64,000 nucleotides of DNA from Todiramphus chloris collaris (GCA_025345505.1 JANVCC010000071.1:4463108-4527107), one strand, 5' to 3'. Counted from the first letter of the stretch, positions 11,555 to 23,710 are shown. Numbers and translations are program-made. Notes: a model not told the origin generated them from the letters alone.

Positions 11555-14500
11555 ATGGGACTGGCAGAGGCGTTCTGGCACCATGAGTACTGGCTGCCAC
11601 CTGGAGCTACCTGGCAAGACATGAAGGACTCTGCAGACACACACTACCCACAGCCTCAGGACCTCTTGCTCTGCATCCCCGGTACCCTGCTCTTGATCGT
11701 TGTCCGACTTCTCTTTGAAAGGTGAGTGCAGCAAATGTGGTTTCTCCTGTGCTGGTTGCCATCGGTGTCTTGTAGGGTTGCTGCAGACTAATCCGTACCT
11801 GCTTGGGGTTGTCCCCAAGGATACCAAATCTCTCTGCTTTGTGTGGCCTGTGGTATTTGTGGGGCAGCTCTTGGCTCCCTCTCCTGTACCCATAACATAA
11901 CCTGTACTAGAAGGTGTGAGAAGACAAGTCTGTCAGTCTCACTTCAGCTGTGGGTGGAGGGTCCTTGTGCAGACAAGTCCTAAGCAGAGGCTTGCAACAC
12001 AGGTAAGGGATTTGCTGAGCCCATCACTTCTGGGGGCCCCCAGCTGAGCCAGGGGTCAGCCTGATCCTAGAGGATGCTCCCAAAGGAGCCGTGTGAGCCC
12101 CCCCTCTCAGCACAAAGGCAGGAGGAGGGGATGACCATGGCTCCTGGAGCTTGTTGTGGGACCATTTTGCTTGCACCACTCCTCCTCGCCCAGCTCTGCC
12201 CTGCTCTCTCCTCCTGGCACCAGAGATCCTGGGTTCCGTCGGGGACAGCATATGGCAAAGCCCTGGCTGCTGGCATTTCCCATGGGACTCCCCAGGGCAG
12301 CCCAAGGACCAAACAGCGTCTCCCCAGGACACATGTGTGGCACCGAGGCAGGTCCCTGTGGTTCAGCACGGGAGAAGGACTCGGACTGGGCTCTGGGCCC
12401 CTTTCCCAGGAACACAGAGCCCGACACCTGGGGAGGTCCAGACCAACCTCGGGCACAGTGACAGGGAAGCCGTTCGGGCGACGCGGGGCCGTGGGGTTGT
12501 GCGGGCAGAGCTGCTGGGCTGCTTCCCGCCAGGCAGAGCAGGGCTTCAGGAGGGGATGTGGAGCAGTGAGGCTGTGCCAGGCAAACCTGCCCTGAGCTGG
12601 GACACCAGTCCATCTCCCTGGAGAGCTGGCTCCTCTGCAGAGCCCTGTGCCAAGCAGGGGCAGACGGGGGCTGGAGGAATTGCGCGTTGCCAACACGCAG
12701 TGGCAGCCCAGAAGGCCAATCGAATCCTGGGCTGCATCAAAAGAAAGGTGGCGAGCAGATGGAGAGAGGGGACTCTGCCCCTCCACTCTGCCCTGCTGAG
12801 ACCTCCCCTCGAGCTCTGTGTCCAGCTCTGGAGCCCCCAACCCAAGAAGGACGTGGACCTGTTGGAGCGTGTCCAGAGGAGAGTCACCAAATGCTCAGAG
12901 GGCTGGGGCACCTCTCCTGTGCAGACAGGCTGAGAGAGCTGGGGCTGCTCAGCCTGGAGAAGAGGAGGCTCCGGGGGCACCTTCCAGCCACCTTCCAGTA
13001 ACTGAGAGGGGCCTGACAGAAAGCAGGGCAGGGGCTGCTCACAAGGGTCTGCAGTGACAGCACGAGGGGTAATGGCTTGAAGCTGGAAAAGGGGAGGTTT
13101 AGGGGAGACAGCAGCAAACAGCTCCGTGATCTGAGGGTGCCAGATCCCTGGAACAGGTTGCCCAGAGAGCTGGGGGAGGCCCCATCCCTGGAGACATTCA
13201 AGACCAGGCTTGCTGAGGCTCTGAGCAGCCTGACCTAGTTAGAGATGTCCCTGCTTATTGCAGGGGGGGGTTGGACTAGATCACCTTTGGAGGTCCCCTC
13301 CAACCCAACACATTCTATGATTCTACAAAGAGACCGAATTCATCCAGGGTCATCAGGTCTTCCTCAAGGTTGTTGCACTTGCCTGGCTTCCTAGAAACAA
13401 GGAGATCTTAGAAACCAGTGCCTGCCACTGGAGCCTGGCCAGAGCTTCCTCCAGGAACCAGGATGTCCCCACGGGCTCTGTCCTTGGCTCCTGGTGCAGT
13501 CAGGGGCTGCGGACCCTGGGCACAGAGCACAGGGGACGCTTGCAGACTGATCTTGGGGTCTGGGCTGCTTGGGGATGTTGTGAGGGGGCCCAGCATGTGC
13601 TCCAAATTGTCTCGGGGCCTTGGCAGGGGAATTCATTGTTCCTTACTCTGTAGTTGTTGCTTTCTCCACTGCACACCCGGCGTTCCTCACGGTTTCTTTG
13701 CTGCCATTGCATCTCTCTCTCTCGAGCGTTGACCTGGCAGAGGCACTGGGCTCCGTGTGTGTCCCTGGAGCCCTGCTGGGTGCCCAGGGCTGGCTGTGCA
13801 CAGCTGGGGTGGTACCAGAGCCCTGGGGCTGGGAGTGGGAGCACCCAGGGCAGCGCTGGACCCTCGATGCAGCTCTTCCATGCTCGGCACGCTGCGCGGG
13901 CAGGATCTTGCTGTGGGCTCACCCTGGCTCGCAGGGTGGGAACACAGGGACCTCCCCTGCCTGAACTCTCTTCCCTCTCACAGAACCGTAGCTCTGCCTT
14001 TGGGCAGGAGGCTGGGTGTGAGGGACAAGCCGAGGCCCAAAGTTCGGCCCCATGCCAAGCTGGAAGGATTCTACGTTCTGCTGGGCGGGAGGCCGAAGGA
14101 GGTGAGTGTCCTCTGTGCCCTGGGGTCCTGCCTCTCTGTCCAGAGACCCCAGCCCCATAAGCAAGGCAGGTACTGCCAACAGCCTTCCAGAGAAGATGTG
14201 TGAGCAGATACCTTGGCCTCTTCCAGTGCATTCAGCATCTGCAATCCCAGCGCCCCCCGACCCTCCCCATAATGGATACAGCAGGCAGTGAGAGAGCCAC
14301 AGGCTCGGCCGGGGCGGCCATCGCCCTTCAGGCGCAGCCCGGGCACAAGGCTCCGTGGTCTCAGCAGACCCACCCCCGAGCCCGTCACAATCACAGGACC
14401 AGCGGGGCCGGGAGCCGAGGGCGGGCGGGAGGGTCTGGAGGCTTTGGAGGGTTTGCAGCGAGCCCTGTCCTCGCGGGCCGGACGCTGCTCGTGCTCAGGA

Positions 14501-17500
14501 CGAAGGCCTCGCGGGCCTGGCTGGGGCCGTGGCCGCTGTGGGCAGGCGCTGCTCGCCCCCTGCGCGCTGAGGCCGCGGGCGTCGGAGAAGCTCCACGCGG
14601 AGCCGCCTGCGGAGCCGTGCGGGTGACAGGAGCCGTGCTGGGCCCCGGGGCCCCTCTCTCCAGGGACACCTGCCGAGTCAGCACCGATGGCCGACGGCCC
14701 CCCAGCTCTGCCCTGGCCCGTGGGGAGCTGGGGGCCAGGGCTGTCCCCCTGGGGAAGCTCAGCGTGTGAAAGGGAAGGGGACTCGTTCCTCAGAGGTGAA
14801 CCGGGAGAGATGGCCCAGGGACTTGGGAAACCCTCGGGAGGTTGACCTGGCTGGGCAGGAGTCACCCAGGTGAGGCCAAGGATGCTTGGCTGGGCAACCC
14901 TGTGGGGAAACTGGGGGGACTGGGGTGCAATGGGGGTGCAGGGGGGGCCGGGGGGGGGGGGGGATGCTCTAGGTGTTGGGTGCCAGAGTAGACAGGGTGC
15001 CACCCCTGCTGGGGGGCCAGGGGGCCAAAACTGACCCCAGGATTTGAGGGGCAGCCTCACAGTGCTGAGCAGAGGGGGATGATCCCTGCCCTGGTCCTTC
15101 TGGCCATACCAGAGCTGACACAAGCCAAGCTGCTGGTGGCCTTCTTGGCCACCTGTGCTCTCTCTGGCTCATCTCCATCCGGCTGTCGACCAAACCCCCA
15201 GGTCCTTTTCCACCAGGCAGCTTCCAGCCTGCCCCAGCCTGGAGCATTGCAGGGGGTGGTTGTGACCCGAGAGCAGGACCCAGCCCTTAGCCTTGTTGAA
15301 CCTCAGCCCGTTGCTCCAGCCTGGCCAGGTCCCTCTGAAGAGCCTCCTGACCCTCTGGCAGATCAACAGTCCTGCCCAGCTTGGTGTCATCTGCAAACCA
15401 ACTGCAGGTGCCTCAATCCCCTCGCCCAGATCATCAATAGACTAAACAGAGCAGGTTCCAGTAGCGAGCTCTGGGGACACCACTTGTGACTGGGCCCAAA
15501 CTCCATCCCCCACCACTCTTTGGGGCTGGACTGGGAGTTGCACCGATGCTCAGGTTTCAAAATGCACTTTGACTTCAATTTCTGCGAAGCTTTGTCAGAT
15601 GAATCAAGGAGAGCTCATGAGCTCGTGTTTACATTAATCTTTATCACAGCTTATAAACCTTAAGGCTCAGTAGTGTGAGTCGAAATTCCTGCATAAAACG
15701 GAGGGTGTTGGAAACGGTGGTTTGTAGCCTGGGGATTTGCTGTCACTCAAACATCAGAAGCAACTTCCAGCCATTACTAAGTGAACTACGTGCTTGCTTC
15801 TTTGTCATCATAAGCTAAGGCTTCTTTTATCTTCGTGTTTGCTGCCTGTAGCTGGTAATTGTCAGTCAAAACTGCATCAGAGGTTGGGAAAAAAAAAAAG
15901 GGGAAAAAAGTATTTTGATTTTTATAGGAAACCTTGAATCCCCTTGTGTACAGCTGGCAAAAGGGAACTGGAGGGAGCCAGCGCTTGCTTCTGCCCCTGC
16001 TCACAGATGTGGCTGAACTGGGGTTTTTAAATGCCCCAGGTTATTGGGGACTGCACGAAGACAAAGAGAGCTGATGGGATTTTATTCCAAAGCAGGGTCT
16101 TCTTCAGGGAAATGTGGCCTCAGAGTGGCAGGGGCAGCCTGAAGGAGATCAGCTCTTCCCCTGCCCGAGGAGGGCAGCCCCTGAAGGCTCAGTCCTGGTT
16201 CCCTGCTCTGTTTTCCAGGGGGACCTGATTTCCATGGCCAAGCAAAGTGACCTGCCAGTCAAAGAGGTGGAGACCTGGTTCCGGCACCGGCGGGCCCAGG
16301 ACCAGCCCAGGCTGACCAAGAAGTTCTGTGAGGCCAGGTAGGTGGGTGAAGGAGGCACCCAACCAGGGCTGCCCACCATCCCCATCCCCAGCCCTGTACT
16401 TAGCACCAAACGCTCTCCCAGAGGAACCCAGTGCCATCTGCGGCTGCAAAAGGATGCTTGGTATCTTTGCCAAGCATGACAATTCAGTAATTCATTTTCC
16501 TCAAGCTATTTGCTGTCATGTGAAGTTTTCCTGCATATCTCAGTAATGTGTGGAGTCAGAATGGGGAGAGGGGTCACCAAGTGTCTCAGTCAGAAGAGTC
16601 TCTGGTGCTCAGCTTGAAGTTTAGTGCTCTGTGTACACCAAGACCCCCATCAGGCACAGGATCGACTCTCCCTCCCCCTCTGAAGAATAAATGATTGAGG
16701 GTTTACATCCCAGTATGGTGCTTTTTAAAAAAATACCCTCCTCCAAACAGCTTGTTCAGTGCTCCACACTGCAGCATCTCTAAGGAACCTGCTAAACCCC
16801 CCCCCAGACATCCTGTGCCACCACTGGGACAGAGGAGGTGCCTTCCACGGGCTGTGGTCTAGAAGGTTTGCCCAGGTGACCTCCAAACACCCACGCAACC
16901 AAAGAGGTATCTTAGTAGTCATACTACACCTTCTTCAACACAGATGGAGTACCCGGGGAATGTGGGCACGTCACGGATCACAGTGGAGCCTGGGTGGCTG
17001 TGGGTGCCCCGCTGCCTCAGCAGCACGTGTGTGCACGTGCCAACAGAGCTGAGGTTCTGCAAAGCCCTGTCCAAACAAGCAGAGGTGCCCCTGTGGGTTT
17101 TGCAGCATACTGGGCACAGCCTGGGGAGAGATTCCCACTCTGGAGAAGTCTCAGTTCCTTGTTTTTTCTGTTTTAGCTGGAGATTTACCTTCTATTTCAC
17201 CTCATTCTTCTCTGGGCTGGCTCTCCTCTATGATGTAAGTACATGAGCAGGGTCAGGCTGTGGAGTGACACCTTTCAAGGGTTCCTCGTTCGTGGCAAAC
17301 GAGGCTGATGGGCCCGGGCCAGTTCCAAGAGCACATCCAGAGCTCACGTGTGGCCGTGACTATGGGACTAAGGGCAGGTTCAGGGACATGGAGCAGAACA
17401 ATCCTGATCCAGCAGAACCATCCTGATCCAGCAGAACCATCCCCGCTTCCCTGGCCAGGTGTCAGAGATGTCGTCACAGTTTTCTCCTGGTCTTGGATCA

Positions 17501-20500
17501 TTGTCTAAGTGATTCCCCACAGATACCCACACGCAGCCCTTGTATCCCAGCCAAGAGCAGACCCTGCTCTGACTTTGGCTGCTCCCTGCTGCCTTTTGAG
17601 ACCCTTGATGTGACATCCTGTGCGTTCACTAATGACCAGTGCATTTTGCCAACTGCTTTTTCCAAAGCTCAAGGGGAGGTTGGATCCAGCACGGGCACGC
17701 TGACCTCCTGAAGCACTTCTTCACATCGGTCATCGTTAAAAGGCTGTAGGTTCTTACTGCTGCCTTCTCTTTGCACAGAAGCCCTGGTTTTGGGACCACA
17801 CCGTGTGCTGGCTGAGATTTCCACAGCAGGTGAGCAGCGAGTAGACAGAATCACAGGACAGTTCATATGGGAAAGGGGACCAGGAGGTCTCTTGTTCAAC
17901 CTCCTGCTCGCAGCGCTCAGTTGTAAAGTCAGACCAGGTTACCCAGGGTTTTCTCCAGTCTAGTTTTGAGAACCTCCAAGGATGGAGACAGCAACCTATC
18001 CCACTGTTTGACTGCCCTCGTGATGGAAATGTTTATCCTTACATCCACCTCTCTTGTTTTAACCTTTGCCTGCTGTCTCTCATCCTCACGCCACAGCAAA
18101 CAGCTTGGATCTTTCTTCTCGACAAGCTCCTCCCAGGTGCTCCCCATGGGGCAGAGGGAGAGGCCCTGCCCTCAACAGTCACCTCTTCTCAGTGGGGTTC
18201 TCTGTAACCCAAGCCTGGATGGAAGGCACTCTGTGTCCTGGTGGTCAGGACATCCCTTGACCTCTTGACGCAGGGATGGAGGTGGTAGGTGTCCAAGACT
18301 CTGCAGAGAGGAAACCCCAGCTCCTCTCAGTCACTTTGCAGATTGGCCAAGGCTGGTCCTGGTTTTGGACCAGGCTTGACAGTGCATCAACAAACAGTTC
18401 AGTCACAGGGAACATGGAAGTTCAGGCATGACCAAGCCTTGCTGTCCCAGCTGCAGATCAAATGAAGGGGCTTTGCCCAGGAAGACCCTTTTGCTCTCCC
18501 ATCCCCCAGGGCTAGGCAGGGGTGTCATGCTGCCTCTTGCTTGTCTTGCAGCCTCTCCCACTTTCATCGGGTTGGTTCTACCTTCTGGAGCTCTCCTTCT
18601 ACTGCTCACTGGTGGTCACTCTGCCCTTCGACGTGAAGAGGAAGGTGAGTGGCAGCAGAACAACCACAACCCACTGGCTTGGTCAGCCCCTGCCATGAGG
18701 CCCTCCCCGGGGGTGGAAAGGACAAGGCACACATGCTGCTGTGAAGACTCCTGAGCTCCCTGCACCTCTTGTATCCCACCACTGCACCTTGCACTGTGTC
18801 ATGCTTGTGGCACAATGGGGCACCTCCTGCCTGCTGGGGGCTGGCAGGGAGTCCCCACGCCTGGCCAAGGGACAGCTGCTGGGTGGCTGTGGCATCTTGG
18901 CTCTTCCTGGCCCCGGTGTCGCGTGCTGCCTGAACCAGAGGACTGTGTCCTGATGGGTGGGAGTCGGGACGTTGTGGTGAGGGTCCTGTAGATGCACATG
19001 TGGCTTTTGCAGTGTGGGATGAGGTGACCTCCTGGGACCCACGGACCCAGCATCCACTGTAGCCCTCACCTCGTTCTACAGTGGAGACTGCACAGAGCTG
19101 TGCAGTTCAACTGCACAAGCTGAGGTTCAACCTCAGCTTCATTTGATCGTTTAATGGGATGATCCTTCATGCTTTTCCCCCCGAGATGGGCCCTGCCCAG
19201 CCCTCACAAAGCATGTCCTGCAGAAGCTGGATTAAAATTACCAACACTGCAATAGTTTTTGTAGACGGGTCAGTTATTGGCCACCTGCAATGCTCCCTAG
19301 GAGGAGCAGGAACCCATTTGTGTGTCAGTGATCTCCCCTGGGCCAGAGCTGCCCTTCCCAATCCCTCCCTGGAGCACTCAGGAGTCACCTCCTCATCCCC
19401 CAAAGCAATGCCTTTTGGCATGGCCTGGTTTGTCCATGAACCACCCAGCAAGGTCCTCTCTTCGCATGAGGCACATTCCCCACCTGCAGTATCTCCAGCC
19501 CATTCCCATTCGCCCCCCACCCTGAGCAGCACAAGGAGGTGGCCAGTGGGTAGGACCTGCCCCAGGCCCCGCGGGGAAGCTATTGTCTTTACAAAAGGCT
19601 CTTCAATACACAGTGGAGGGGGCTGGGGGGGAAAACATGGGGTGTTAAGAAAGGAACTTTGTAGGGGCAGGTGGTTGATTCATGGAAAACTTACAGAATC
19701 TGTCCACGTCTGCACCTCTGCCTCACTGCTGTTTAGCTGGGTTTCCATAAACCGGGCATGAAGATGTTCCTTCTTCGGACCTCAGGGAGCTGCAGCACGG
19801 TGGGGAGCACTGGTGGGAGTGTTTGAGGCAGCGAGATTGAGAGGCAGCAGCAGCAGCAGCAGCAGCCAGGAACGGTCAAGGGCAGACTGACCCACAACCT
19901 CTCTTCTCGTGCCAGGACTTCAAGGAGCAGATCATCCACCACATCGCCACCATCACTCTGATCTTTGTCTCCTACTGCGCCAATCTCACACGGGTTGGGA
20001 TGATAGTCATGCTGGTCCACGACGCCTCCGATTATATTCTAGAGGTGAGTTACCCCCGTGTGGAAATGCAGATCTGTGCCCATGTCTGTGGGTGGCATCC
20101 TGACCCATGCCTCGCTGCCCGTGACGCCTGCGTGGGCGACACGTGTCCTGCCGTGCCAGCGCAGTGAGGAGGTATCAGCAAGGACACGGGGACTGGGACA
20201 CGTGCCCACGAACCAGGCAGCCCTTGTGGGAGATGGGAAATCCCTCAGCTGCCTGGAAGAACACAAGCTCGTGGGGCATGAGGCCGTTTGTCTCTCTGCA
20301 GCTGGCCAAGATGCTCCATTACATGAAGTGGCAGGGGCTCTGCAACGTGGTCTTCATCGTTTTCACTGGGGTTTTCATCATCTCCCGGCTCGTCGTCTTG
20401 CCACTAATGTGAGTTCCATTGCTCTCTCCCCTGACCATGGATAATTATGCATTATCTGAGCTCCTGGAGATGTGGCCCTCCCTGCTGAGAGGAGGGGAGG

Positions 20501-22518
20501 TGGGGACCAGGACAGTTAAGCTCGAACACTAATGCAACCAGGACTGAGGAACCCAAGAAAAAAACCCTAGGGTTTTAACTATATTAAATTTTAATTAATA
20601 ATTAACTGTATTCATTAATCTAGAGCCAAGGCTCTGCCCCTCCATGCCCACCTTCTCGCTGTCTCTCCTAGGCAGGGGCTGTCACTCAGGCTGTGAGATC
20701 TTTACACACAGCCACAGCCCCTGACTTCTCACGTGCTGTTGTGGCTCTGGGAATGTTTCAGGACTGTCTTTCTCCATCCCCACCACAGTCCGAGTTCTTC
20801 TCCTCTGCTTCAGCTCAAGACCTGTTGTAACTCTTCCAGTGTGTAGGAAGTGGCCTCCTTCTATTACAAACACCAGTTCCTACAAGAGAAAGAGGTTCAA
20901 ACTGTACCTGATGGAATTCCCCAGGGACTTCCTAGCAGGCTAAGAAGGGTCTGCTTAAAGTAAGATAAAATTAATATAGAAACAATGGCATAGCAATTTA
21001 AGGTGACCCATCATCTCCAGTGAGACACTGGCCCAGGTTGCCCAGAGAGATGGTGGAAGCCCCATCGTTGGGCCTGGGACATGCTTTGTGTGAGCTGGGC
21101 AGAGTGGGAAGCCTGATGGTGCAGTCCTAGCCTGGCTCAGCGATGCCCTGGGCACGTGTGAGACAAGTAGTTGCCCAGAAAGACACTTGACCCATGTAAG
21201 TGTGAAGTTACTTGGCCTGCTTCAGTCCTGTGCCTTCTGATGTGTCTCTCCCTCTCTTTCCCACAGCATATATTATTATTTTGTGACAAAATTTCCGTTG
21301 TTCCTCATAAGCTGCCTGATTCACACCTTCCTGATGATCCTGCAGCTGTTACACATTTTCTGGTCCTATCTAATTATCCTGATGATCTTCAGAGTCATCC
21401 TCCGTGGGGAGGTAAGAGAAATTTTTGTCTCCTCTGTACCCCCACCACTCAGGAGAGACCACGCGATCCTGGGTGGCTCCTGCATGCCGGTGTGGAAGCG
21501 GTGGGAGAAATGGGACGAGAGCCTGAGAGCTTTAGAAGTCACACGTTGGGAGTTGTGTGGATATCTTTGCTCAGAGATCAGAGCAGTAGATCACTTCTAG
21601 TCAGTGACAGTGTCCTAGTGACGTGAGAGCCACCCACAGCCCTTTCTCCTCACTGCCCAACAGCTTCTCAGCACGTGGTTTGGGACAATACCTGCTGGTA
21701 TGTCCAGAGTGGAGTAAGGAAGGAGCAAGCAGGTAAGCCTGGTAGACAGCACGCTGTGTATTTGCACCTCTGAGGCTTGGGTGCAATCCACAGGCTTTTG
21801 ATCCTACAGGAACAGTGGAAGTCATCAGAGATGCCAGATCTCTGCCCTGCTTTGCTAACTTAAGCAGATGGCATCTTGGTAGCCTCTGAGGAGGTTTGTG
21901 AAGGCTTTGGGGATCTCTGGCCAGAAAAAAACCCACCGCACTGTTGGTGTTATGCCTTCAGCTTACACCTTGCACTACCCCTTCCCTGAAGCTAAGAGAA
22001 AAACCAGTTTTTTTCTGGAGGAAATGGCAAGCAATCTCTCCAAGTCTGCACGTGGTTGCAAAATGAGAGCAGTCGGTATGTCCACTGGACAAATGCACAT
22101 TGACTTTCAGAGCTTTGATGGTAACAAACTGCACAAGAAAACATGCAGAATAACTATTTGTAAACACTAACTTATTTTCAGAAGGTTGTGTTATTAAGGT
22201 GACCAAAAAAAGCCTTCAAAATTTAGGTGAAAGTGTAACAAAATCAACCTCTGGCAGTTTAAGTCCGCTCCTGATGCAGGAACAATTGCAACAGTGGCTT
22301 TAAGGACCAGATCACCCTCTTTAGTTTTATTTTAGCTGGCAGGTTAACACCAGTGCTGTGAATGAAAAGGACTAGCTCCCTCTAATATATACCATGCTGT
22401 GGGTTTTGCAGCTCATTTACATTGTCTTTCTTTCCTACAGAAAAGAAAAGATGCCAGAAGCGACACGGAGGAAAGTGACAGGAGTGAAGCAGAGGATCCA
22501 GCAAAGACCCAAGAGTAA
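11555..22518 (+). CDS. Ceramide synthase, CERS4-like, copy 2 (complete, 354 aa)
   Basis: This is a complete tandem paralogue of the ceramide synthase just upstream. Exons are 11555-11721, 13984-14101, 16219-16337, 17177-17234, 17779-17829, 18552-18644, 19916-20044, 20302-20408, 21267-21411 and 22441-22518. The lengths sum to 1065 bp, in frame, ending in TAA. Residues 1-56 begin with the family pattern FWHHEYWLPP and a first hydrophobic span near residues 38-53. Residues about 60-134 form the truncated homeobox-like region ending with WFRHRRAQDQP and LTKKFCEA. The KPWFWD motif is at 155-160. The Lag1 core is intact, with His210-His211 and HDASD at 237-241. The last membrane spans follow, with LQLLHIFW. 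Three features are unusual. The loop before the last span is 4 residues shorter than in copy 1 and unlike it. The usual N-terminal glycosylation sequon is missing (GAT at 17-19, NVT in human CERS4). The tail is only about 25 residues but keeps [11 protein letters not shown]. The protein is likely an active ER enzyme. Its exact orthology (CERS4-like duplicate) is inferred. Confidence 0.9.
12660..13325 (+). mobile_element. CR1 retrotransposon, 5'-truncated
   Basis: Sense-strand CR1 with the end of ORF2 and the 3'UTR (gagagagctggggctgctcag, ggaacaggttgcccagagag, ggttggactagatcacc). It ends in acattctatgattcta. Several long open frames here are by-products of the GC-rich element. It lies in the first intron of ceramide synthase copy 2. 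Confidence 0.93.
14290..14680. promoter_or_regulatory. Intronic CpG-dense block (possible alternative promoter)
   Basis: A sharply GC- and CpG-rich stretch (many CG dinucleotides, e.g. cggccggggcggcc) begins about 190 bp after the second coding exon of ceramide synthase copy 2. It is not CR1-like and carries no conserved protein in the frames examined. CpG islands often mark promoters, but that role is inferred only. Confidence 0.4.
14938..14966. repeat. Poly-G / G-rich tract
   Basis: Runs of 7 and 13 or more guanines separated by CC, in an intron of ceramide synthase copy 2. It has G-quadruplex potential on the + strand, and the exact length is likely to be sequencing-error prone. Confidence 0.7.
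15000..15540 (-). mobile_element. CR1 internal fragment
   Basis: Reverse-complement CR1 coding-region-to-3' segment: aaaactgaccccaggatt, then the gttgaacctcagcccgttg block and ggtgtcatctgcaaacc. The terminal octamers are absent, so both ends are truncated or degraded. Confidence 0.85.
17846..18130 (-). mobile_element. Older CR1 fragment
   Basis: A diverged reverse-complement CR1 3' portion. It has an agaatcacaggac start, a ggaggtctcttgttcaacctc block and aacctccaaggatggagac. It lies directly after the 51-bp exon of ceramide synthase copy 2. The boundary on the right is uncertain. Confidence 0.75.
19844..19866. repeat. Short (GCA)n microsatellite
   Basis: About 7.5 GCA units in the intron ending at the acceptor before 19916, roughly 50 bp upstream of the exon. 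It is non-coding here. Confidence 0.9.
20990..21130 (+). mobile_element. Degraded CR1 fragment
   Basis: A short match to the CR1 3' region (caggttgcccagagagatgg, tggaagccccatc). It lacks the terminal repeats. It is intronic in ceramide synthase copy 2. Confidence 0.6.
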
Positions 22519-23710
22519 CACGGGTTTTGCTGGAAACCACCACGAGCCAGGGGAGGCTGGAGAGGCTCTTGGGGGAAGAGGCCAGAAAGTCTCTCAGATG
22601 GTCCCCAGAAGCCTGCCTGAGGCACCTCCCCACGTTGAGGTGGAGATGGATTTCATCGTAGCATTTACAGGCAGTTAAGTCACCTTAGGAGACGTTATCT
22701 CCACTTCTCCTGTTGGGACCACTCTCTTACTATTACTCTATGACCATTTATTCAGGAAGAAAAAAGTCTGTCAGCCAAAGTCTCACTGTAAACAGGGGCT
22801 GACCAAGCTGCCAAAGTTACAACACCCAACTGCAGTTATCTCAGAACCTTCCCAAAGATTCACGAGATAAAGAAACTGCAGCTGCTGAAGGCTTACGTTG
22901 CAGTTTCAGAAGATGCTGGCAGCCCCTGCCAGCCACCCTGGGAAAGGACTTGCTTCTGAAAGTGGCAAATAAGTTTTCAGTTTTATAGCACAAAAGGGTC
23001 AGGCTTTGGAGAAGTTTTTTGGCCAGCTGCTGTGAGCTGTGTTTGCTGGATGAATTAAGAGAAAACGTGGCTAAAAGATTCTGCTAACTGAATGTCTCCT
23101 CAGGGAGAAGGCTCCTAAAATTGAAAGCAACCGACGCTCTTACAAACATGCCTTTTTCCAACAGAAATTAGTCTAGATTTTGGAAAACATGAACTTTCTG
23201 TAGGGTTGATTTCATTTTGTTGAGGTTTCATCTTCAAAACTGGCAATAAGAGTGTTCCAATACTGCCAGGGTTGGTTAGCTTGGATTTTTCTCTCTCCTA
23301 CAGCACCAAGAGCTCCATCCACGCTGCTGAAGATTCCCCTGGCATACACTTGATTCATTACTTTACTCCTACAATATTTTCTAACACTGTTGCAGTGACT
23401 TTCCCATCTCTCCCAGCTGTTCAAAGGACAGAGAGCCAGAGAGGTTAAAGGTCAGAGCAGCCCTTTATTTAACATCAGCCCTGAGCAGTTTATGTACCAT
23501 AACAACGCTGACCCCGCAACCGCTGTGTGGACACAAAGGTTTCTCTGCCTTTTGCTTCAAGCTCATTTGCCAGGTAGGAAAAAAAAAAAGACAAAGTTCC
23601 GAAGGAACAGATCTATTTTCAAAATTAAAATATCCCACGGGCCTAACGTGATGCACTCAGCCTCCCCTCAGCTGTGGAGCACGTGACTTTTTCTTCTTGC
23701 TTACGCTGGA
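22519..23710. other. Convergent 3' region of ceramide synthase copy 2 and the Kelch gene
   Basis: The + strand ceramide synthase stops at 22518 and the - strand Kelch gene stops at 23711, so both 3'UTRs lie here. No canonical AATAAA was found for the ceramide synthase. A good signal for the Kelch gene is annotated separately. No additional gene is seen. Confidence 0.65.
23464..23469 (-). terminator. Polyadenylation signal of the Kelch gene
   Basis: TTTATT on the + strand reads AATAAA on the - strand (context AAATAAAGG), about 242 bp beyond the Kelch stop codon. The spacing and context fit a functional poly(A) signal. Confidence 0.7.

Noticed and set aside
12067..12933. Overlapping open frames of 257 and 260 codons on opposite strands
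   Set aside because: Both are in GC-rich intron and the start of a CR1 element. There is no recognisable domain, and the two strands are mutually antisense.
13500..14231. 243-codon open frame on the - strand
   Set aside because: It runs antisense over ceramide synthase exon 13984-14101 and intronic DNA. No protein family was recognised.
14071..15123. 350-codon open frame on the - strand
   Set aside because: It crosses a CpG-rich intronic block, a poly-G tract and part of a CR1, and antisense-overlaps a ceramide synthase exon. The composition is low-complexity Pro/Gly/Arg with no domain. GC-rich DNA has few stop codons by chance.
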